This document shows positions 25,820-34,619 of a stretch of DNA of 64,000 nt, piece by piece. The stretch is from assembly GCA_013112685.1 (NCBI GenBank), contig JABFGC010000002.1:1126902-1190901 (forward strand). Direction: 5' to 3'. The first letter of the stretch is position 1. Each line of letters opens with the position of its first letter. Position numbers and translations under genes: made by a program. The notes below the pieces were generated by a model, which saw only the letters and a program-made list of their open reading frames with translations, was not told the DNA's origin and did not search any database. This stretch comes from Chloroflexota bacterium. GTDB taxonomy: Bacteria > Chloroflexota > Anaerolineae > Anaerolineales > Villigracilaceae.

Positions 25820-26812
25820 ATGAATCGAACTTTAGCCCTAAATGGAATTGCCGCGCTTCTTCTCCTGACGTTTAGCCTGCTTCCATCCGAACGAGCGGAT
25901 GCCCGGCCGGGAGTTTTTTCTCCCAACCTTACCGCCGAAGAGTTGATCGAAGAGGTGAATGCCCTGCGTGAGTCGAAGGGATTGCCGCCGTACCGGGTTG
26001 ATGCGCGTTTGATGAAAATCGCCCAGGCGCACGCGGAGTACATCGCCGAAAAAGGTGTGCTTACGCATTTCAGCGCAGACGGAAAGCGTCCCTATCAACG
26101 CGCGCTCGAAGCAGGCTACCCTGTAGACGGCGACCTTTCAACCGGCGGACTCTTTGCCGAAAATATTCATTCCGGTATCAACCTCACGCCAGCCGATGTT
26201 GTTCAAGCCTGGCAGGGACATTCAACGCATTCCGCCACTTTGCTTTCCAGCGATTACGTGGATGCAGGCGCAGGGATCGCGACTGCGGACGGCGTGACGT
26301 ATTACGTCCTCGATGCCGGCGCGGCGGATCCGGCGGGTATTGTTGTGCTTCCCGCCACTCCAACCGCAACCCGCCCCGCGGCAACCGGCACGGGCGTCGC
26401 TGTGATTCCAAACACCCCGCCGCCGAATGGGGAGGCCCTGCATGTTGTCAAAAAGGATGAAGCGTTGTGGAGCATTGCGCTGGCATACGGCACCACCATC
26501 GAAGAGCTGAAATTTCTAAACGGACTGTTTGGCGACGAGATTTTCGAGGGGCAGACGCTCATCATCCAGTTGGCTTCCACTCCCACCGTCACGCCATCAG
26601 TGGTCGTTACAGCCACCTTCGGCATCTCGACGTCAACACCCACCAAGCCGGTCACGCCGACAGTTACGACCACTGCGACGCCGCTTCCGAAGCCTCCCAC
26701 ATCCCTGAATAGCGGGGGATTGGCTGTCGGAGCGATTGTGCTCGCGGCGCTCACCTTCGCCGGTTTGATCAGCCTGCTTGGAAGGAAAAAGAAAGGGCAA
26801 CCAACGGATTAA
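25820..26812 (+). CDS. Secreted CAP-domain protein with LysM and C-terminal membrane anchor
   Basis: The product is 330 residues. A signal peptide (about 1-29) is followed by a CAP/SCP domain (ELIEEVNALRESKGLPPYRVD ... HAEYIAEKGVLTHFS ... GLFAENIH), a Thr/Pro linker, a LysM domain (HVVKKDEALWSIALAYGTTIEELKFLNG), another Thr/Pro linker, a membrane helix (LAVGAIVLAALTFAGLISLL) and a basic stop-transfer tail. LysM binds N-acetylglucosamine-containing glycans; bacterial CAP proteins have no agreed activity. The product would be exposed on the cell surface, tethered by its C-terminus. The start fits a leaderless promoter. Confidence 0.9.
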   Translation: MNRTLALNGIAALLLLTFSLLPSERADARPGVFSPNLTAEELIEEVNALRESKGLPPYRVDARLMKIAQAHAEYIAEKGVLTHFSADGKRPYQRALEAGYPVDGDLSTGGLFAENIHSGINLTPADVVQAWQGHSTHSATLLSSDYVDAGAGIATADGVTYYVLDAGAADPAGIVVLPATPTATRPAATGTGVAVIPNTPPPNGEALHVVKKDEALWSIALAYGTTIEELKFLNGLFGDEIFEGQTLIIQLASTPTVTPSVVVTATFGISTSTPTKPVTPTVTTTATPLPKPPTSLNSGGLAVGAIVLAALTFAGLISLLGRKKKGQPTD

Positions 26813-26863
26813 CATCACGCCGATTTTATTACATCCTGACTTACCCATTTCCAGTCCGCCTGT

Positions 26864-26869
26864 TATACT
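26864..26869 (+). promoter_or_regulatory. -10 box of the formate/nitrite channel gene
   Basis: TATACT with a weak TTACCC at 26841-26846, spacing 17. Confidence 0.45.
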
Positions 26870-26873
26870 TATG

Positions 26874-26891
26874 TTGTGAAAATTATCACAA
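26874..26891 (+). promoter_or_regulatory. CRP/FNR-superfamily operator overlapping the start of transcription
   Basis: TTGTGA-N6-TCACAA is a perfect inverted repeat centred about 13 bases after the -10 box, the position where a bound regulator would block initiation. The sequence matches the consensus of CRP-like proteins and of HcpR-type nitrosative-stress regulators. Confidence 0.6.
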
Positions 26892-26913
26892 ATAAACTCG
26901 AAAAGGATAGCCT

Positions 26914-27802
26914 ATGACTGAAGTTCCGAATTGACTCACTGCTCCCGGCTGAAATGGCAACGCGGGCGGAGTATTTGGGCGCTCGCAAAGCGGAGATGCC
27001 AGCCTTCACCATGTTGATGCTTGCGATTCTTGCAGGCGCGTTCATTTCGCTGGGGGCGATCTTTGCTACAACCATTGCGGCAGGGGGGATGTCCGTCACC
27101 GCCGCAGATGGAACGGTGGCATATACCACCGGCTGGCCCTACGGCGTCACGCGCCTGCTCACAGGGTTGGTCTTTTGCCTGGGCTTGATCCTCGTGGTCG
27201 TGGGCGGCGCGGAGCTGTTCACCGGCAACAACTTGATCGTCATGGCTTGGGCGAGCGGCAAGGTGACCGGGCGCGCGCTCCTGCGGAACTGGGGTATTGT
27301 GTATGCGGGGAATTTCATCGGCTCGATCGCTACCGCAGCCCTGATGTTTTTCACCAAACAATACACCTTCGGGTCGGATGCCGTCGGGATTACCGCCCTG
27401 CGCATCGCGGTCGGCAAGACCGATCTTGAATTCCTTCAGGCGATTGCGCTGGGTGTTCTGTGCAATGCGCTGGTCTGCCTCGCTGTCTGGCTCTCGTACA
27501 GCGCCCGAACCACGTTGGATAAGGTCGTGTCCATTATCTTTCCCATCACTGCATTCGTAGCGGCCGGTTTCGAACACAGCGTGGCGAACATGTACTTCAT
27601 TCCATACGCCCTTTTTGTGAAAAACTTCGACCCGGAATTTATGGCAAAGGTTGGGGATAAGGTGGCGAACCTCGACGTTCTGACGTGGGAGGCGTTCTTC
27701 ATCAACAACCTGATTCCTGTTACCATTGGAAATGTCATCGGCGGTGCGGTGCTTGTCGCCGCTGTCTACTGGGTTGTATTCCTGCGAGCAAAGAAAGACT
27801 GA
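26914..27802 (+). CDS. Formate/nitrite transporter (FNT) family channel (early frameshift)
   Basis: A pentameric channel subunit with six membrane helices: MLAILAGAFISLGAIFATT, LLTGLVFCLGLILVVVGGAE, then LFTGNN (typical FNT loop), NWGIVYAGNFIGSI, and LGVLCNALVCLAVWLS. FNT proteins move formate, nitrite or hydrosulfide. The start is set at 26914 because AAAAGGAT precedes that ATG and MTEVPN plus DSLLPAEMATRAEY gives a normal N-terminus if one base is removed near 26931; otherwise translation would begin at 26954 with no ribosome binding site. An 18-bp CRP/FNR-type palindrome overlies the start of transcription. The AsnC-like gene follows 12 bases later. Confidence 0.88.
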
Positions 27803-27814
27803 AAAGGAGAAGCC

Positions 27815-28045
27815 ATGAAAGCTTATATTTTGATCAAAGTTCGAGCCGGAGACCTCAAGGATGTCATCTACCACCTCCGCAAGGTGGAAGGCGTCGTGGA
27901 GGCGAATATGACCTTCGGTCCGTACGATGCGATTGCCGTGGTAGAGACGACCGACATCGCCAGGCTTGGCAAGATCACCGCGGTGGATATCCAGCCCATC
28001 CCCGGCATCGAGCAGACGCTGACCTGCCTAGCGGTTGAAGTCTAA
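27815..28045 (+). CDS. Standalone Lrp/AsnC ligand-binding (RAM) domain protein
   Basis: The product is 76 residues, one RAM domain with no DNA-binding helix-turn-helix: MKAYILIKVRAGDLKDVIYH ... VEGVVEANMTFGPYDAIAVVE ... ITAVDIQPIPGIEQTLTCL. Such stand-alone domains form oligomers that bind amino acids or other small molecules and may modulate a partner. AAAAGGAGAAGCC precedes the ATG, and the gene is clearly in one operon with the FNT channel (12-base gap), so a role as a sensor for that channel is plausible but not shown. It ends in a strong intrinsic terminator. Confidence 0.85.
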   Translation: MKAYILIKVRAGDLKDVIYHLRKVEGVVEANMTFGPYDAIAVVETTDIARLGKITAVDIQPIPGIEQTLTCLAVEV

Positions 28046-28063
28046 ACATGCGGTTTGCTTCCG

Positions 28064-28096
28064 AATCGGGTTGACGCAGGTCAACCCGATTTTTTT
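28064..28096 (+). terminator. Intrinsic terminator of the FNT operon
   Basis: AATCGGGTTGAC (28064-28075) pairs perfectly with GTCAACCCGATT (28080-28091), followed by a T run to 28096. Confidence 0.88.
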
Positions 28097-28133
28097 CAAG
28101 TAGAATAGACGGGATATAAAATTTGAGGTTTGA

Positions 28134-29627
28134 ATGAAACGGCTCGATCAATTGACGTTCACCCGCTTTGCCATGGTGATGCTTGTGTTGTTCTATCACG
28201 GCACCAGCGGGTTCTATACCGGTTTTCTGGATTTCTTCCCATTTTCAGCCCTGATTCGCTCTGCGCCGACAGCCGTCAGTTATCTCTATGTGCTTTCGGG
28301 TTTTGTCATGTCGCTGGTGTATTACAAGCCCGGCGAGAAGTTCGACGCAGTGGGGTACTGGCGCGCGCGCTTCATAAGAATCTACCCGCTATACATCGTC
28401 TCGTTTGCGCTGATGTGTGTTTATTATTTTGACTCCCTCCTGAGAATCAAACCCCAGAAAATCCTTGCAAACATATTTGTCGTCCAGGCTTGGATTCCCG
28501 CCTATTCGCAGTCCTTCAATTATGCGTCCTGGTCCATGACGGTTGAATTTTTCTTCTACGCCCTCTTTCCCTTCCTGATGCTTTGGGCGTACCGTCAGTC
28601 AACACGGAAATTGATCTGGACTTCGATTGCCTTGTGGATTTTGAGTCAGGCGGTCCACTTCACTCTTTGGACCGGTTATTACCCGGAACAAAAGGAATTC
28701 ATCGTCTATTCGCCGATTTTCCATTTGAACTCTTTTGTGATGGGGGTCACCGGCGGAATTTGGTACCTGCGGGAAGGGCGTAATCAAAAAGCAAAACCCT
28801 GGGTTATTCTGTCTCTTCTAGCGGTAAGTTTCCTCCTCGTGGCGGGCTACACGGTCGTAAGCAGTGATGTGCTCCAGGTTTTGCCGCACGACCTACAGCC
28901 GATGGCTGGCTTGCTGGCGCCATTAATGATCTTGTTCATTGTCTCGTTGGCAATAGATCAGTCCCGCCTCTCGCAAGCCCTAAGCCGCTCCGTTTTTGTG
29001 AATCTAGGCGAAACGGCGTATGCGATTTACATTCTTCATGTTCCAGTGGTCTGGTTATATGAACGCGCTCTGGAAAATTCCGCCATTGCCGACCCGTACT
29101 TCTTCCTTCAACGGACGTTCCTGCCGATAATGATAACCATCGGGCTGATCGCTCATTTCTACGTGGATATTCCACTGCGAAGATGGTTGAAGGGCTTGCT
29201 CCAACGCATCAGCATGAGGGTGCTTTTGCTCGATCTTGCCATCCTGACTCTTTCCGTTTTCCTGGTCTTTCGCCTTCGCTTTGGCGAAGGGCGTGAATAT
29301 CAATCATATCGTGAAATGGAACGGCTGATCTTCTGGACGGCGTTTCTCATCCGCCCGTTGACCGCGATTCTTCTGGGCGCCTTTAGTCCTACAGGTTTCC
29401 AAAAACCCGTTGCGCATATGGTTCGTACCGCCGCGCTTTCTGTGACCATCGGTTCGCTTGCGATTGCCGCCATTGCATACATCGGTTATTTCACTGGCTG
29501 GTTCGAAAACTTCCCGCGCAGCGTGTTTATCTACGACTGGCTGATTGTGCTTACCTTGTCCCTTTTGGTCCGGTTCGGTTTTCGCGCCTTCAAAATCTAC
29601 AAACCCGACCGTAATGCATCAAGTTAA
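28134..29627 (+). CDS. Acyltransferase family 3 protein fused to a CapD-like membrane domain, 3' end cut by an IS
   Basis: The product is 497 residues. Residues 1-355 are a multi-pass acyltransferase-3 domain (LTFTRFAMVMLVLFYHG with the conserved His, RIYPLYIVSF, WSMTVEFFFYALFPFL), which O-acylates surface glycans or lipids. Residues 365-495 hold four more helices resembling the membrane domain of CapD/WbpM-type nucleotide-sugar epimerases (LDLAILTLSVFLVFRLRFG ... FPRSVFIYDWLIVLTLSLLVRFGFRA). The reading frame ends inside the terminal repeat of the IS beginning at 29611: the last four residues (NASS) and the stop are IS-encoded. The original protein was therefore longer or ended otherwise. 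GATATAAAAT lies upstream as a possible -10. Confidence 0.8.
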   Translation: MKRLDQLTFTRFAMVMLVLFYHGTSGFYTGFLDFFPFSALIRSAPTAVSYLYVLSGFVMSLVYYKPGEKFDAVGYWRARFIRIYPLYIVSFALMCVYYFDSLLRIKPQKILANIFVVQAWIPAYSQSFNYASWSMTVEFFFYALFPFLMLWAYRQSTRKLIWTSIALWILSQAVHFTLWTGYYPEQKEFIVYSPIFHLNSFVMGVTGGIWYLREGRNQKAKPWVILSLLAVSFLLVAGYTVVSSDVLQVLPHDLQPMAGLLAPLMILFIVSLAIDQSRLSQALSRSVFVNLGETAYAIYILHVPVVWLYERALENSAIADPYFFLQRTFLPIMITIGLIAHFYVDIPLRRWLKGLLQRISMRVLLLDLAILTLSVFLVFRLRFGEGREYQSYREMERLIFWTAFLIRPLTAILLGAFSPTGFQKPVAHMVRTAALSVTIGSLAIAAIAYIGYFTGWFENFPRSVFIYDWLIVLTLSLLVRFGFRAFKIYKPDRNASS

Positions 29628-30944
29628 AATGTTACTTTGGCCCGTAATGCATCAAGTTAAAATGTTACTTTGGCCGGTACGTTGCATCAAGACAAAATGT
29701 TACCGAGAAATTTTCCAAAGTTTGGCAGTTTGGCGGTCAATCCTGCGGCGAAGTTCGGCAGGGTTGAGTTGAAGATATAAACTCATGAGACGTGCTTTGG
29801 CTTCCAAGGAAACATCCTTGCGTTCCAAAACGCGCTGATAAGGCGTCTTGGCAGGATCATACCGTTTGAGGGTCTTGTTGCCAACCCGTTCTTTGGCGAT
29901 CAGTTTGAAGGATGGCTGAAAGAAGTTGATGTAGAGGCGCAAATCGTCATAAATGCTTTCAAGAAGAGCCAACTCCTGCTCGGTTTCCCAGCGATCATAA
30001 CCCACCGTGTGCCGCACGACAGACCAGTTTTTCTGTTCGACATGCGCCTGGTCGTTTTTCTGATATGGACGAGAGCGGGTAAAGGTGACTTTCTCCGTCA
30101 GACAATAATTGTATAACAACTCGTTAATGAACTCGCTGCCATTGTCCGAATCCATGCCAAGCAAAGGGAAGGGCAGCCTTTGACGCATGAGGTGAAGCGC
30201 ATGGCAGACCGTCTCTTGGGAGCGGTGGAGCAAGCCGGTCACATCCGTCCAGCCGGTGCAAACATCCGTGCAAGTCAAAGTGTTGAGATATTGACCTTCG
30301 GTGGTGCTCCCACAGTGCGCCACCAGGTCAATTTCCATGAAACCGGGCTGTTCGTCGCTCCAGGCCGTGAAGGTGCGTACCGCGATTTGTTGCTTGAGCA
30401 GGCTGCCAGGCTTGGTGGTGCTCAAACCCTGGCGCGGCTGAACCCGAACGGGACGCAAGCAACGGTCCATGCTGGCGGAACTGATTTTCAGGAGCAGGTC
30501 TTTGGTGTCTTTGGAGAGTTCGATTTCTTGACAACGTTCCAGTGTCCGAAGCGCTTCGGGCAGGAACGGTTGGAGCCGTTTGGAACAAATCTGCCCATAA
30601 ATCTCCCAGATTTGCTCCAGGACCTGCACCACTTCGCCCGCATAGACGGGTTTGTAGGTTTTGGTTTTCCTTTTAAGGTGGTTTTGAACTTGCTTTTGGT
30701 TTTTGAGGACTCGGATGGCATACTTGCGATGGTAGCCGGTGGCACAGATAAACTCGTCCAATATCTTTTGTTTTTCAGGTTTGCTGGCTTTCAGGTATCT
30801 GGGCCGTACCGTTTCGACCAGTTCACGCTTGCTTTTCAGGCTCATCATGTCGCTCCTCCGATTGGCTTTTTTGCCTCTCGGAAAGTAACATTTTTCCTGA
30901 TGCAACCTTACCCTCCTCGGTAACATTTTCCGTGATGCAATTCG
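29611..30944. mobile_element. Insertion sequence, IS1202/ISNCY-like, with repeated termini
   Basis: One DDE transposase gene lies between multiple terminal repeats. Left end: two identical 33-bp direct copies (29611-29643, 29644-29675; core TGCATCAAGTTAAAATG) and a third variant (29681-29707). Right end: inverted variants at 30880-30906 and 30918-30944. The innermost/outermost forms pair as TTGCATCA...AAAATGTTACCG. No convincing target duplication was seen, so the exact outer limits are uncertain. The left end truncates the acyltransferase gene; the right end lies 46 bases before an ABC exporter gene. Confidence 0.75.
29700..30848 (-). CDS. Transposase with integrase-type DDE core
   Basis: The product is 382 residues. 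An N-terminal DNA-binding region (RPRYLKASKPEKQKILDEF, CATGYHRKYAIRVL, a helix-turn-helix) is followed by an rve-type catalytic core: first Asp in GFMEIDLVAHCG, second in GMDSDNGSEF, Glu in AHVEQKNWSVVR. It ends in a basic tail. This domain order is typical of the IS1202-like group of ISNCY. The start at 30848 is set by GGAGGAGCGAC upstream; the open frame to 31106 has no such support. The gene is intact, so this copy could be active. Confidence 0.85.
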   Translation of the reverse strand: MMSLKSKRELVETVRPRYLKASKPEKQKILDEFICATGYHRKYAIRVLKNQKQVQNHLKRKTKTYKPVYAGEVVQVLEQIWEIYGQICSKRLQPFLPEALRTLERCQEIELSKDTKDLLLKISSASMDRCLRPVRVQPRQGLSTTKPGSLLKQQIAVRTFTAWSDEQPGFMEIDLVAHCGSTTEGQYLNTLTCTDVCTGWTDVTGLLHRSQETVCHALHLMRQRLPFPLLGMDSDNGSEFINELLYNYCLTEKVTFTRSRPYQKNDQAHVEQKNWSVVRHTVGYDRWETEQELALLESIYDDLRLYINFFQPSFKLIAKERVGNKTLKRYDPAKTPYQRVLERKDVSLEAKARLMSLYLQLNPAELRRRIDRQTAKLWKISR

Positions 30945-30990
30945 CACTGGATGTCCGCTTTTTGTTTGTGGTATCCTTATTACCCCGCTT

Positions 30991-32814
30991 ATGAAAAATC
31001 TGCTTCGCACCGCCGCTTTTCTCAAACCGTACACGTGGCAGGTGACCGCCACGCTCGTGATGCTGTTGACCCTCACTGGCTTGAATCTGCTCGTGCCGCG
31101 CATCATCCAGAACGTGATTGACGTCGGACTTCTGCGCGGCGACGCGTCCTATTTGATTCGCTCCGCGCTTCTGCTCCTCGGACTTGGGCTTGCTTCGGCG
31201 CTTCTGGGCATGGGCAACCGTTACGGCTCGGAGTGGGTTGCGGCGCACGTCGGCTACGACCTGCGCAACCGCATGTACGACCACATCCAGTACCTGCCGT
31301 TCTCGTACCATGACCATGCCCAGTCTGGTCAATTGATCTCGCGCTGCATCGAGGACGTGCGCGCCATCGAACGCTTTGCCGGTTCGTCTATCCCCGAACT
31401 TGTGCGCTTCGTGTTGCTGACCATTGGCATCCTCGCGGTGATGATCTCCGCCAACCCGCCTCTGGCGTTGATCTCGCTCCTGCCCATGCTTCCCCTGATC
31501 TTGATGACCGCCGGTTTCGGCACGAAGATCGGCAAGTTATTCTTCGCTGTGGATATGGCAGTGGGCGAAGTCTCGAACCGTTTGCAGGAAAACGTGACCG
31601 GTGTGCAGGTCGTCCGAGCGTTTGCACGGGAGGACTACGAAATCCGCCGCTTCGAAGCCACCAACAGGGATGTCTTCGTCAAATGGCTGCACGTCATTGA
31701 CGAATGGGCGAAGATCATGCCCACCACCAACTGGCTCATCACCCTTGGCACGATTCTAATTTTGTTCTTCGGCGGGCAAATGGCGATGGACGGCACATTG
31801 ACCATCGGCGCGGTCGTCGCGTTCAATGCCTATCTGTTGATGATGGCGGAACCCGCCCGGGCATTGACCGGGCTGGTCAACGCGGGCGGCGAAGCCGCTG
31901 CGGGCGCTCAAAGGGTGTTCGAGGTTTTGGACACGGAACCAGCCATCCGGTCCAAAAAGGATGCGGTGGTTTTATCCAATTTGAGAGGCGAGGTCGAGTT
32001 CCGAAATGTTTCGTTGAAATATCAGGATGAAAAGGTTAGTTCGTTGACCGGCATCAGCCTGCGGGTGAAACAGAACCAGATTGTGGCGTTGATCGGACCG
32101 ACCGGGTCAGGCAAAACCTCGCTGGTGAATTTGATACCCCGTTTTTACGATGTGACCGACGGTGCCGTGCTGGTGGATAACCACGATATGCGCGATGTGG
32201 AGTTGACTTCGCTGCGCAGGCAGATCGGCATTGTCTTGCAGACTTCGCTGTTGTTCTCCGATACGATCAAGGCGAATATCGCCTACGGACGCCCCGATGC
32301 AAGCGATGAAGAAATCATCGCCGCCGCCAAAGCCGCACAGGCGCATGAGTTTATCGAAAGTTTCACAAAGGGATACGAAACCATCGTCGGTGAGCGCGGC
32401 GTGACCCTCTCCGGCGGGCAGCGCCAGCGTGTGGCGATTGCCCGCGCCCTGCTGATGGATCCGCGCATTTTGATCCTGGACGATTCGCTCTCCAGTGTGG
32501 ATACCCAAACCGAGAAGTTGATTCAAGCCGCGCTTGATGTCTTGATGGAAGGGCGCACCACCTTTGTAATCGCCCACCGCCTCAGCACCGTCCGCCGTGC
32601 GGATGTGATCCTGGTGATGGATAAGGGGCAGATTGTGGAACGCGGCGCGCACGATGAACTGCTCGCCCGGGGCGGCTTGTACAGGGAAATCCACGACCTG
32701 CAATTGATGCAGCGCGATGGCTCTGAATTCGAAGAGGCAATGGTTGGACCCATCCGAACCGAAAAGCCGCAACACGAAAACACCATCATCGCCGGCAGGT
32801 CGAATTCAGGATGA
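30991..32814 (+). CDS. ABC exporter half-transporter, subunit with degenerate Walker B
   Basis: A 607-residue multidrug/lipid-type exporter half with six membrane helices (residues 1-320), then the ATPase with Walker A GPTGSGKTS (about 370), signature LSGGQRQR (about 475) and Walker B ILILDDSLSSVDT. The residue after the Walker B Asp is Asp rather than the catalytic Glu, while the signature is canonical; the next gene has the opposite combination. This is the pattern of heterodimeric exporters with one degenerate ATP site (BmrCD, TM287/288). It lies 9 bases upstream of its partner. An IS end stands where its upstream region would be, with TATCCT as the only -10-like box. Confidence 0.92.
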   Translation: MKNLLRTAAFLKPYTWQVTATLVMLLTLTGLNLLVPRIIQNVIDVGLLRGDASYLIRSALLLLGLGLASALLGMGNRYGSEWVAAHVGYDLRNRMYDHIQYLPFSYHDHAQSGQLISRCIEDVRAIERFAGSSIPELVRFVLLTIGILAVMISANPPLALISLLPMLPLILMTAGFGTKIGKLFFAVDMAVGEVSNRLQENVTGVQVVRAFAREDYEIRRFEATNRDVFVKWLHVIDEWAKIMPTTNWLITLGTILILFFGGQMAMDGTLTIGAVVAFNAYLLMMAEPARALTGLVNAGGEAAAGAQRVFEVLDTEPAIRSKKDAVVLSNLRGEVEFRNVSLKYQDEKVSSLTGISLRVKQNQIVALIGPTGSGKTSLVNLIPRFYDVTDGAVLVDNHDMRDVELTSLRRQIGIVLQTSLLFSDTIKANIAYGRPDASDEEIIAAAKAAQAHEFIESFTKGYETIVGERGVTLSGGQRQRVAIARALLMDPRILILDDSLSSVDTQTEKLIQAALDVLMEGRTTFVIAHRLSTVRRADVILVMDKGQIVERGAHDELLARGGLYREIHDLQLMQRDGSEFEEAMVGPIRTEKPQHENTIIAGRSNSG

Positions 32815-32823
32815 CCCAGTTCT

Positions 32824-34616
32824 ATGACCAAAATCGTTCCTCCCGCCTTCATTACCCACTCCGAAGAGCAACTGGACAAAGGCTACGATCCCAAAGTTGC
32901 CCAAGGGTTGATGCAATTCCTCAAGCCGTATTACGGACGGATGCTCTTTGCGCTGGTGTTGATGACAATCGTCACCGCCGCCTCGGTCTCCGGGCCGTAT
33001 TTTGTCAAACTCGCCATTGACGAAGGCGTCAATGCCAGTGACGCCGCCGCCCTGCGGAACATCGCCCTGGCGTACCTGCTCGTTTCCGTCGTCCAACTGG
33101 GATTCAACTACTGGCGCGTGCGCATCATGGCGCGCGTGGGTCAGCACGTTTTGTACGACGTGCGTACCGCCATGTTCGTCCACCTGCAAAGACTTTCGCT
33201 GAGTTTTTACAATCGCTACAGCGTGGGGCGCGTCATCACCCGCGTCATCAACGACGTGGGAACGCTGCGCGAATTCATCACCTGGGCGGTGCTGGCAATC
33301 GTGCGCAATTTACTCGGCATCATCGGCACGCTGGTCGCCATGCTGGCGCTGAACTTCAAACTCTCCCTGTTGACGTTTACCGTCCTGCCGGTGATGATCT
33401 GGGCGACGATGCTCTTCCGTAAAGCGGCGCGCAGGAATTACCGCAAAGTGCGCGCCGCCGTTTCATGGACGAACTCCGTTCTCGCGGAAAACGTCAACGG
33501 GGTGCGCGTGGTGCAGGCGTTCTCGCGCCAGCGGAGAAACCACGAAACCTTCAGCGGCTATGTCAACCGCTATTTTCTCGAAACCAGTCTCGACGCCGCA
33601 CGGGTCGCATCCCTGTTTACGCCGGTCATTGACGTGCTCGGCGCGCTGGCAACCGCGCTTGTGGTTTACGTGGGCGGCACAGCCGTTCTCGGTGAATCCA
33701 TCACAGCGGGCGTGCTGATTGCCTTTGTCCTTTACATAGACCGCTTCTTCGAGCCGATCCGCGATTTGAGCCGCCGCTTCGATACGCTCCAATCCACAAT
33801 GGCGGGCGGCGAACGCATCCTTGAATTGCTCAAAACGCCAATCGAAGTTCGGGATGAGGAAAACGCCAGGGAAATGGGAGCAATTACCGGCGCGGTCCGA
33901 TTCGAGAACGTCTCGTTCCATTACTCCGACGACCCGGCGCTCGTCCTCGACCGAATCAATCTGGATGTAAAACCCGGTGAGACGGTTGCCCTCGTCGGCG
34001 AGACCGGCGCCGGCAAAACGACCATCGTCAGCTGTTGGCGCGCTTCCACGACCCGACGGAGGGTCGCGTGCTCGTAGACGGCGTTGACTTGCGGACGGTG
34101 ACTCAGCAAAGTCTGCGGCGGCAGATGGGCATGGTGCTGCAAGACCCGTTCCTGTTCAACGGAACTGTGAAGGAAAATATCTTATTCGGCAGGCTCGACG
34201 CCACGGATGACGAAGTGATTGCCGCCGCGAAAGCCGTCGGTGCGCATGACTTCATCGTCAATATGAAGAACGGCTACGAAACTTCGGTGGAGGAGGGCGG
34301 CGCGACCTTGAGCGTCGGTCAGCGCCAGTTGATTTCATTTGCACGCGCGCTGCTGGCAAATCCGCGCATTTTGATATTGGACGAAGCGACATCATCCGTG
34401 GATACACAGACCGAGCACGTGATTCAGTCGGCGCTGGCGACCCTGCTGAAAGGACGGACTTCCTTTGTTATCGCGCATCGCCTGTCTACGATTACGAATG
34501 CTGATAAAATTGTCGTCATTGGTGGAGGAAGGATCGTCGAGCAGGGACGGCACGCCGAACTGCTCGAATTAAAGGGACGCTACTACGAGTTGTACAGGAC
34601 GGGTTTTCAGGAGTGA
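32824..34616 (+). CDS. ABC exporter half-transporter, subunit with catalytic Glu (one frameshift)
   Basis: Partner of the preceding gene. Six membrane helices lie in the first 330 residues, followed by the ATPase with Walker A GETGAGKTT, signature LSVGQRQL (non-canonical Val for Gly) and Walker B ILILDEATSSVDT with intact Glu. The two chains together give one consensus and one degenerate ATP site. The frame changes at about 34033, right after KTTIV, where KLLARFHDPTEGRVLVDG continues in the next frame; the missing base looks like an assembly indel. It ends three bases before the kinase-like gene, so the three are one operon. Confidence 0.88.
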
Positions 34617-34619
34617 ATC

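Noticed and set aside
30180..30923. A 247-codon plus-strand open frame.
   Set aside because: It is antisense to an intact transposase gene with DDE motifs and has no family features.
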